The notes under the pieces: generated by a model
What the model saw: the letters and a program-made list of their open reading frames with translations, nothing else
The model's database searches: none
What the model was told of the DNA's origin: nothing
Program-made: the position numbers and the translations under genes
In this document: positions 57,405 through 64,000 of the stretch, one piece after another
How positions within the stretch are numbered: the first letter of the stretch is position 1
Layout: each line of letters opens with the position of its first letter
Assembly (NCBI GenBank): GCA_947476425.1
Contig: CANJQJ010000006.1
Coordinates: forward strand, 1-64,000
Source of the DNA: Sphingomonadaceae bacterium
GTDB lineage: Bacteria; Pseudomonadota; Alphaproteobacteria; Sphingomonadales; Sphingomonadaceae
Reading direction: 5' to 3'
DNA length: 64,000 nucleotides

Positions 57405-59887
57405 GACTTGCCATCCGGCTCGCGCTGCGCGACCTGCGAGGCGGGCTGACCGGGCTCCGCCTGCTCGCCATCTGCCTGTTCCTCGGCGTAGCGGCACTTG
57501 CCGGCATTGCCAGTCTCAACGCAGCGATCGACCGGACGCTTTCCGAGCAGGGCCAGACCATTCTCGGCGGGGATATCGATTTCAAGCTGACCCAGCGCGA
57601 GGCGGATCCAGGCGAGCGCGCGGCGATCGAGACCGAGGGCCGGGTTTCGGAAATCGTCAGCGTCCGCGCGATGGTAAGCGGTGGCGCCGGCGGGCAAGCG
57701 ATATTGAGCGAACTCAAGGCCGTGGATGCTGCATATCCGCTGTTTGGGAGACTTGCTCCTCGTCCGAAAGCCGATGAAATTGCGCTCGCACCGATTCTTG
57801 CCGAACGGTTGCGGGTAAAGAAGGGTGACGTCGTCCATATCGGCGAAGGTCGGTTTGTCGTCGCCGGCACAATACGGCAGGAGCCCGACAGCGCTGGGAC
57901 CGGCTTCGCGTTCGGGCCGACTGCAATCCTCTCTCGATCCGCGCTTGCCGGCACTGGGCTGATCCAGCCTGGCAGCCTCTACGAAACGCATTATCGCGTC
58001 CGGCTTCCCTCCGGAATCGAACCCGCGCCGGCGATCAAGCGGATCACCGCGCGCGTTCCCCACGCCGAATGGGAAATCCGCGACCGACGGGATGGATCGC
58101 CCGGCACGCGGCGGTTCATCGACCGAATGGGCCAGTTCCTGTCACTGGTGGGGCTGACCGCACTGGTTGTGGCGGGTATCGGCGTTGGCAATGGCGTGGC
58201 GAGTTATCTCGACGGCAAGCGCACCAGCATCGCGACGCTGAAAGCCATGGGTGCGACCGGGCGACTGATCTTCCAGACATATATGCTCCAGATCCTGATC
58301 GTCGCGGCTGGCGGCATCGTAGCGGGGCTTTTCACCGGAGCGCTCCTGCCATGGGCGATCAGCGCCGTGGCAGGCGACGCGTTGCCGGTGCCCCCGCACC
58401 TCGCGATCTATACCTTGCCCCTCCTGACCAGCGCAGCCTACGGCGTGCTGACCGCGATGCTGTTTGCGATCGCGCCGCTTGCACAGGCAAAGCGAATCCC
58501 GGCGGCGAGCTTGTTCCGGGGCAATCTCGGGCAGAAGGTTCGCACCGGATGGCAAACGGGACTCGCAACGCTCGGCATTGGCCTGCTGATCGCAGCGCTC
58601 GCGATCGGAACGGCGCGCGAGCCGCGCTTCGCAGCCTGGTTCATTCTCGCCGCGCTAGGGCTGCTGGCTCTCCTCGCGTTGCTGGGCGCCAGCATCCAAC
58701 AGTTGGCGGCATTCTTACCAAGGCCGGCCCACCCGCTGGCACGGCTTGCGCTTGCCAACCTCCACCGCCCCGGTGCCCAGACCGGCCGGCTGGTCGTGGC
58801 GCTTGGACTTGGGCTGTCGCTGTTTGCGACACTTGCCGTGGTCGAAACCAATCTCGACGGCCAGATGGCAACGAGCATTCCCGCCAAGGCACCGGATTTC
58901 TTCCTGCTGGATATTCCCTCCACCGGGATCGAGAACTTCCGCACGCTGGTTGCCAGGCAGGCACCGGGAGCAAGGCTGGTGACGGTGCCATCGCTGCGCG
59001 GCCCAGTGGTGGCGGTGAAGGGTGAGCGCGTATCGGATATGAAGGAAATCCCGCCGGACGCATGGATACTGCGCGGAGATCGCGGACTGACCTATGCGAC
59101 GACGCTGCCGAAGGGCAACCGAATCGTCGAAGGAAAATGGTGGCCGGCCAATTATGACGGGCCGCCACTTGTTTCGATCGACGTGCGCGCGGCGAAAGCA
59201 CTCAAGTTGCGGATCGGCGACGGTCTCACAATGTCAGTCCTGGGGGTCGAGATCCCCGCCCGCGTTGCGAGCTTTCGCGAGATCGACTGGGGAACGATGG
59301 GGCTGAATTTCGGGATAATCTTCTCGCCCGGCGCCCTCGCGGGGGCGCCGCACAGTTACCTGGCGACGATCGCGCTGCCCGGTGGCGGTGATCCGGCGCG
59401 CGAAGCGGCTTTCAATCGCGCCGTGACGCACGCCTTCCCCTCGGTTTCCCTGATCGCGGTGCGTGATGTGATCGAAACGCTGGGCAACCTCGTCGGCCAG
59501 ATCTCGACCGCGGTAAGGGCGGCCGCCTCGGTGGCGATCGCGGCGGGGATCGCCGTGCTGATCGGCGCGATCGCTGCCGCGCGGCAGGCCCGGATCTACG
59601 ACGCAGTGCTGCTGAAGCTGCTCGGGGCAACGCGTGCTCAAATTCTAGCGGCGCAGGCGATGGAATATGCCGCACTCTCGCTGATCGTCTCGATCATCGC
59701 GCTCGGCGTCGCTGGAGCGGGTGGCTGGTATGTCGTCACTCAGGTGCTCGACCTGCAATGGGCGCCCGATTGGCCAGTGGTGCTGGCGACGCTAGCGACG
59801 GGTACAATTGTAACACTGGTGCTCGGGCTTGCAGGCGCACTGCCTGCGCTTGCCGCCCGCCCGGCGCAGGCGTTGCGGGAGCTCTAG
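57401..59887 (+). CDS. Large FtsX-like ABC permease, YbbP-type
   Basis: The 828-residue permease has two FtsX-like units, about ten membrane segments and two periplasmic domains. Membrane segments include LLAICLFLGVAALAGIASL near the N-terminus, LVGLTALVVAGIGVGNGVA, LAIGTAREPRFAAWFILAAL and the C-terminal LSLIVSIIALGVAGAGGWY. The opening block MRLAIRLALRDLRGGLTG and SYLDGKRTSIATLKAMGATG are typical. ATG 57401 overlaps the ATPase stop (ATGA). It probably acts with the ATPase on an envelope lipid or lipoprotein; direct evidence is lacking. Confidence 0.9.
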   Translation: MRLAIRLALRDLRGGLTGLRLLAICLFLGVAALAGIASLNAAIDRTLSEQGQTILGGDIDFKLTQREADPGERAAIETEGRVSEIVSVRAMVSGGAGGQAILSELKAVDAAYPLFGRLAPRPKADEIALAPILAERLRVKKGDVVHIGEGRFVVAGTIRQEPDSAGTGFAFGPTAILSRSALAGTGLIQPGSLYETHYRVRLPSGIEPAPAIKRITARVPHAEWEIRDRRDGSPGTRRFIDRMGQFLSLVGLTALVVAGIGVGNGVASYLDGKRTSIATLKAMGATGRLIFQTYMLQILIVAAGGIVAGLFTGALLPWAISAVAGDALPVPPHLAIYTLPLLTSAAYGVLTAMLFAIAPLAQAKRIPAASLFRGNLGQKVRTGWQTGLATLGIGLLIAALAIGTAREPRFAAWFILAALGLLALLALLGASIQQLAAFLPRPAHPLARLALANLHRPGAQTGRLVVALGLGLSLFATLAVVETNLDGQMATSIPAKAPDFFLLDIPSTGIENFRTLVARQAPGARLVTVPSLRGPVVAVKGERVSDMKEIPPDAWILRGDRGLTYATTLPKGNRIVEGKWWPANYDGPPLVSIDVRAAKALKLRIGDGLTMSVLGVEIPARVASFREIDWGTMGLNFGIIFSPGALAGAPHSYLATIALPGGGDPAREAAFNRAVTHAFPSVSLIAVRDVIETLGNLVGQISTAVRAAASVAIAAGIAVLIGAIAAARQARIYDAVLLKLLGATRAQILAAQAMEYAALSLIVSIIALGVAGAGGWYVVTQVLDLQWAPDWPVVLATLATGTIVTLVLGLAGALPALAARPAQALREL

Positions 59888-60556
59888 CTAGAGCAACTCG
59901 ACAAGGCGTTCCGCCGCTTGCGCCGATTTGCGAGCTGCTGCATCCAGATTCGCGACAAAACTGTCTGCACTGTCGCCGTCTGCACTGTCAGTAGTCGCCT
60001 TGATCGCCGCCCACGGTACGCCAAGCAGATGCGCAACCTGCGCAACGGCTGCGGTCTCCATGTCTACCAGCATTGCTCCAAGCTTCTCGCGAACGCGCGC
60101 TGCGTGGATCCCGCACTCGATGAACAGATCACTGGTAGCGATGAGAGTTTCCGGCAGGCCGAGGGGCGGCAAGGGCATCGCACGAAATGCACTGACGGAG
60201 GCGGGGCCGATCGGCCAGGATCCGGCGGTATAATGGACCAGTCCATCGGGTCGCTGCGCCCCGAAATCAGCCTGAACCGCTTCGACGATGTTGAACAGAT
60301 CGCCTTCGAGATCACCGATCTTGCCCGCGGTGCCGATCACCAGCAGCAACTCAACGCCACAATGGACCCTCAGAACAGCAGCCGCAGTGGCGGCGGCGAC
60401 CTTGCCGATGCCATTGCAGAGAAGAAAGATCGACTTGCCTGCATGGACAAGCTGCTCGACCGGCAACGGGGCGCCCTCGACCTCCTCGCGCCGCACGCCG
60501 GGAAGGAAGGCGGCGAGTTCCTTTTCGACGCCCGAGATGATCCCGATACGTTGCAT
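59888..60556 (-). CDS. mtnN: 5'-methylthioadenosine/S-adenosylhomocysteine nucleosidase (PNP/UDP family)
   Basis: The 222-residue protein has the nucleosidase fold: MQRIGIISGVEKELAAF (Glu11 matching the catalytic-site glutamate), VIGTAGKIGD, LVDMETAAVAQVAH for ribose binding, and the purine-binding aspartate in KATTDSADGDSADSF. It would cleave MTA or SAH to free adenine. ATG 60556 overlaps the apt stop (TGATG), so it is co-translated with adenine phosphoribosyltransferase, the enzyme that reuses the adenine. Its end abuts the convergent permease gene with no gap. Confidence 0.85.
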   Translation of the reverse strand: MQRIGIISGVEKELAAFLPGVRREEVEGAPLPVEQLVHAGKSIFLLCNGIGKVAAATAAAVLRVHCGVELLLVIGTAGKIGDLEGDLFNIVEAVQADFGAQRPDGLVHYTAGSWPIGPASVSAFRAMPLPPLGLPETLIATSDLFIECGIHAARVREKLGAMLVDMETAAVAQVAHLLGVPWAAIKATTDSADGDSADSFVANLDAAARKSAQAAERLVELL

Positions 60557-61104
60557 CAATGCCCTGCAAAGGCGATCAGGGCGCGCGCCGCTATGCCGGC
60601 TCCGCCGAGACGCTCGGCACCGCCGAGATCGGGCAGGTCGATCACGAACGCAGCGACGACGACCTCGGCACCCGCATCGCGAAGCAATCGCGCCGCTGCG
60701 AGCGCAGTTCCCCCTGTGGCGATCAGGTCATCGACCAACAGCACGCGCTTGCCAGCACCGCAGGCATCCGCATGCATCTCGATCCGGTCGGTGCCATATT
60801 CGAGATCATAGTCCACGCCGATGCATTCCCCGGGCAGCTTGCCCTGCTTGCGGAGCATCAGCACGCCGAGGCCAAGCTTGTACGCAAGCGCAGAAGCGAA
60901 GATGAAGCCGCGCGCTTCGATGCCGGCGATGAGATCGAAACTGTGATCCGACAATTGCTCCGCAAGCTGGTCGATCGTCGCGCGAAAGGCATTTCCATCG
61001 AGCAGCAAGGTGCTGATGTCGCGAAATTGAATGCCCGGCTTGGGGTAATCGGCGATGGTGCGCACAAGCGCACCGAGATGCTCGTTGTCGTTTTGCCGTT
61101 GCAT
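60556..61104 (-). CDS. apt: Adenine phosphoribosyltransferase
   Basis: Apt converts adenine and PRPP to AMP. The 182-residue protein shows IADYPKPGIQFRDISTLL, AGIEARGFIFASALAYKLG and the PRPP motif VLLVDDLIATGGT. It is full length. It overlaps mtnN downstream (TGATG), giving a two-gene adenine salvage unit. ATG 61104 is the family start. Confidence 0.97.
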   Translation of the reverse strand: MQRQNDNEHLGALVRTIADYPKPGIQFRDISTLLLDGNAFRATIDQLAEQLSDHSFDLIAGIEARGFIFASALAYKLGLGVLMLRKQGKLPGECIGVDYDLEYGTDRIEMHADACGAGKRVLLVDDLIATGGTALAAARLLRDAGAEVVVAAFVIDLPDLGGAERLGGAGIAARALIAFAGH

Positions 61105-61308
61105 CGCTACTTATGCCCCACTGCCCCTACGGATTCGCGTCTTGTACGAGCGAGCGGGACGGCTGGTCCATGGCAAAACCGGGACCATATCCCGACCCCG
61201 CCTCGGAACGCCGTCTGCCCGTTCGAGTTAATGCTATGTTTTACAACGATAAATACGCCCACTTCGGGCACTGCGTAGAAGCCTGCCGAAACGACATTTT
61301 TGCAGGGC

Positions 61309-61336
61309 TTCACTAAGGCTACATGGTCTGTATAAC
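61309..61336 (+). promoter_or_regulatory. Candidate sigma-70 promoter for gltB
   Basis: TTCACT and TATAAC are separated by 16 bp. The predicted start near 61343 leaves about 58 nt before the gltB ATG. The remainder of the 296-bp apt-gltB gap shows no convincing gene or hairpin. Confidence 0.45.
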
Positions 61337-61400
61337 GCGCGCCCGAGGATCATGGCCCGACTATGCCGGGCTCGCCACAATTAGAAGGATTGGCGCGGAA

Positions 61401-64000
61401 ATGAGCTATCCGCAGGTACAGGGTCTGTACGACCCGCGCAACGAGCATGACGCATGTGGCGTCGGTTTCGTTGTGAACATCAAGGGTGTGAAGTCCCACA
61501 GCATCATTGGCCGGGGGCTCGAGATCCTGCTCAACATCGATCATCGCGGCGCGGTGGGCGCGGATCCGCTGGTCGGCGACGGTGCGGGCATCCTGATCCA
61601 GATTCCCGATGCACTTCTGCGCGACTGGGCGACGAGCCAGGGCATCGCCCTGCCCCAGCCCGGCGATTATGGCGTTGCGATGTGCTTCCTGCCGCGCGAC
61701 GAAGCCGCGCGCAGCTTTGCCGTCGAAAAGTTCGAGAAGTTCATCGCCAAGGAAGGCCAGCACCTGCTCGGCTGGCGCGACGTGCCAGTCGACACCACCG
61801 GCATGGGCAAGACCGTTCTCGAAGAAATGCCGGTGATCCGCCAGGCGATCATCGCGCGGGGCGACAATGTCGCCGACCAGGACGCGTTCGAACGCAAGCT
61901 GCTCTCGATCCGGAAGCAGACCCAGAATCCGCTTGAAGAACTGGCGATCCGCAAGGGACTGCCGGGACTGAACGATTTCTACATGCCGTCCTTCTCGACG
62001 CGCACCGTGGTCTACAAGGGCCTGCTGCTAGCCGGACAGGTCGGCAGCTTCTACGACGACCTGCGCAATCCGCTTGCAACGTCGGCGCTCGCGCTCGTCC
62101 ACCAGCGCTTCTCGACCAATACCTTCCCGTCGTGGAAGCTCGCGCACCCTTATCGCTACATCGCGCATAACGGCGAGATCAACACCGTGCGCGGCAACGT
62201 TAACTGGATGAACGCGCGCCGCCGCACGATGGAATCGGAGCTGCTTGGCTCCGACCTCGACAAGATGTGGCCGCTGATCCCGCACGGCCAGTCCGATACG
62301 GCATGCCTCGACAATGCGCTCGAGCTGCTGGTTGCGGGCGGCTATTCGTTGCCGCAAGCGGTGATGATGCTGATCCCCGAAGCATGGGCGGGCAACAAAC
62401 TCATGTCGCCCGAGCGCCGGGCATTCTACGAATATCATGCCGCGCTGATGGAGCCGTGGGACGGCCCGGCCGCAATCGCCTTCACCGATGGCCGCCAGAT
62501 CGGCGCAACGCTCGATCGCAACGGGCTTCGTCCCGCGCGGTTCATCGTGACCGACGACGATCATGTCATCATGGCTTCCGAAAGCGGTGTATTGCCGGTC
62601 AAGGAAGAGAATATCGTCCGCAAGTGGCGGCTCCAGCCGGGCAAGATGCTGCTGATCGATCTCGAACAGGGTCGCATCATCGAGGACGAGGAAATCAAGG
62701 CGAGCCTCGCGGGGGCCGAGCCCTATGCCGACTGGCTGAAGGCGACCCAGTACAAGCTTGAGGAGCTTCCCGAAGCCGAAGACGCCAATGGCGCAATGCC
62801 GAACGACCCGAGCCTGCTACTCGATCGCCAGCAGGCGTTTGGCTTCACGCAGGAAGACATCTCGCGATTCCTCGAGCCAATGGCTGCCAATGGCGAGGAT
62901 CCGCTCGGATCGATGGGCACGGATACGCCGATCGCGGTCCTCTCGCAGCGCTCGCGATTGCTGTACGACTATTTCAAGCAGAACTTCGCGCAGGTCACCA
63001 ACCCTCCGATCGATCCGATCCGCGAGGAACTGGTGATGTCGCTGGTCTCGATGATCGGCCCGCGCCCGAACCTGCTTGGTCGTCAGGCCGGAACCCACAA
63101 GCGTCTCGAAGTCGCACAACCAGTGCTGACCAATGCCGATCTCGCCAAGATTCGCTCAGTATCCGAGACGCTCGATGGCGCCTTCCGTACCGAGACGATC
63201 GACATCACCTGGGATGCCGCCGAAGGCGCGGCCGGGCTGGAGCGCGCCGTCGAGCGGATCTGCAATGCAGCGACCGAATCGGTGCTCGCCGACCATAATA
63301 TCCTGATCCTCTCGGATCGGGCCGTGAGCGACGAGCGGATCCCGATCCCGGCGGCGCTGGCAACGGCTGCGGTGCATTCGCACCTCATTCGCCAAGGCCT
63401 GCGCATGCAGACCGGCCTCGTCATCGAGACGGGCGAAGCACGCGAGGTGCATCATTTCTGTGTGCTGGCGGGCTATGGCGCTGAAGCCGTGAACCCGTGG
63501 CTCGCGTTCGAGACGCTGGAGCAGATCCGGGTGCGCCAGAACATGGCGCTCACCGCCTATGAGGTTCAGAAAAACTATATAAAGGCGGTCGGCAAGGGCA
63601 TCCTCAAGGTCATGTCCAAGATGGGCATCTCAACCTACCAGAGCTATTGCGGCGCGCAGATCTTCGACGCGATCGGGCTTTCGACCGCGTTCGTGGACAA
63701 ATATTTCACGGGCACTGCCTCGACCATCGAAGGCAGCGGGCTCGCCGAGATCGCCGAGGAGACGGTACGCCGCCACCGCGACGCTTATGGCGAAAACCCG
63801 ATCTATCGTTCGATGCTCGATGTGGGCGGCAACTATGCCTATCGCGTGCGCGGCGAAGAGCATGCCTGGACGCCTGCGAATATCGCGCAGCTCCAGCACG
63901 CGGTGCGCGGCAATGTCTCCAAGGATTATGTGGCGTTCGCCGAAAGCATCAACGAGCAGAGCCAGCGGCTGCTGACGATCCGGGGCCTGATGGCGCTGAA
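61401..64000 (+). CDS. gltB: Glutamate synthase (GOGAT) large subunit (5' part)
   Basis: The reading frame runs 866 codons from ATG 61401 and continues past the right edge. It begins MSYPQVQGLYDPRNEHDACG; Cys19 in ACGVGFV is the amidotransferase nucleophile exposed by propeptide removal. The glutaminase domain includes HQRFSTNTFPSWKLAHPYR and GLRPARFIVT; the central domain follows with VMSLVSMIGPRPNL. GltB with a GltD small subunit makes glutamate from glutamine and 2-oxoglutarate. The synthase FMN and 3Fe-4S domains are not yet reached in this window. Confidence 0.96.
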   Translation, partial: MSYPQVQGLYDPRNEHDACGVGFVVNIKGVKSHSIIGRGLEILLNIDHRGAVGADPLVGDGAGILIQIPDALLRDWATSQGIALPQPGDYGVAMCFLPRDEAARSFAVEKFEKFIAKEGQHLLGWRDVPVDTTGMGKTVLEEMPVIRQAIIARGDNVADQDAFERKLLSIRKQTQNPLEELAIRKGLPGLNDFYMPSFSTRTVVYKGLLLAGQVGSFYDDLRNPLATSALALVHQRFSTNTFPSWKLAHPYRYIAHNGEINTVRGNVNWMNARRRTMESELLGSDLDKMWPLIPHGQSDTACLDNALELLVAGGYSLPQAVMMLIPEAWAGNKLMSPERRAFYEYHAALMEPWDGPAAIAFTDGRQIGATLDRNGLRPARFIVTDDDHVIMASESGVLPVKEENIVRKWRLQPGKMLLIDLEQGRIIEDEEIKASLAGAEPYADWLKATQYKLEELPEAEDANGAMPNDPSLLLDRQQAFGFTQEDISRFLEPMAANGEDPLGSMGTDTPIAVLSQRSRLLYDYFKQNFAQVTNPPIDPIREELVMSLVSMIGPRPNLLGRQAGTHKRLEVAQPVLTNADLAKIRSVSETLDGAFRTETIDITWDAAEGAAGLERAVERICNAATESVLADHNILILSDRAVSDERIPIPAALATAAVHSHLIRQGLRMQTGLVIETGEAREVHHFCVLAGYGAEAVNPWLAFETLEQIRVRQNMALTAYEVQKNYIKAVGKGILKVMSKMGISTYQSYCGAQIFDAIGLSTAFVDKYFTGTASTIEGSGLAEIAEETVRRHRDAYGENPIYRSMLDVGGNYAYRVRGEEHAWTPANIAQLQHAVRGNVSKDYVAFAESINEQSQRLLTIRGLMAL

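Noticed and set aside
61113-61316. 67-codon plus-strand frame before gltB
   Set aside because: No ribosome site, no recognisable feature, and it spans the region that should hold the apt and gltB promoters.

Overview
The window is about 62-65% G+C, gene-dense chromosomal DNA. It looks like an alphaproteobacterium of the Sphingomonadaceae (Sphingomonas/Sphingopyxis/Novosphingobium type). The support is a SUF-only Fe-S operon led by an Rrf2 regulator, a protein with a sphingomonad-style PEP-CTERM tail, a two-domain cold-shock protein, a short (442-residue) prolyl-tRNA synthetase, an OlsB-type acyltransferase, and tRNA-Trp placed just before secE. No insertion sequence, prophage or CRISPR array is visible. 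The genus is an inference from gene content; no database was searched.

Layout. 1-2.8 kb: part of a catabolic cluster (Rieske oxygenase fragment, NTF2-like protein, KstD-like flavoprotein). 2.8-9.1 kb (minus): rrf2-sufB-sufC-sufD-sufS-sufT-sufA with a SASA-type esterase at the end, every junction overlapping. 9.1-11.6 kb (minus): an AraC-type regulator, a FeeM-like N-acyl amino acid synthase and an aspartyl/asparaginyl beta-hydroxylase-like enzyme, a possible undescribed acyl-amino-acid pathway. 11.7-11.8 kb: a likely small RNA on the minus strand. 11.9-16.5 kb (plus): pyrD, a gamma-glutamyltransferase and an acyl-CoA synthetase. 16.6-21.0 kb (minus): a six-gene run TPR protein-gloA-gloB-lgt-midA-HAD phosphatase. 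21.1-24.1 kb: an orphan [2Fe-2S] molybdo-hydroxylase small subunit, an RcnB-like protein, OlsB and an Hpt protein. 24.1-29.6 kb (minus): tusA-like, der, bamB, yfgM-like, DUF192 lipoprotein, double cold-shock protein, recX. 29.7-31.5 kb: a stand-alone fatty acyl-AMP ligase.

31.5-45 kb (plus) is the core transcription/translation cluster: tRNA-Trp, secE, nusG, rplK, rplA, an rplJ leader, rplJ, rplL, then a strong terminator, a cupin gene and a TIGR02466-type oxygenase gene, a near-consensus promoter, rpoB, a structured intergenic repeat, rpoC and a terminator. The two oxygenase/cupin genes split the usual rplL-rpoB junction.

45-64 kb: a PEP-CTERM protein divergent from galU, then dnaE, a Yip1-family membrane protein, proS-lolC-lolD, a possible small RNA, a small membrane-protein candidate, a tesA/ybbA/ybbP-type module, mtnN-apt for adenine salvage, and the first 866 codons of gltB, which runs off the right edge. 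Many neighbouring genes overlap by 1-8 bases (ATGA, GTGA, TGATG), so translational coupling is a recurring feature. Convergent gene ends lie only 0-12 bases apart at four places.
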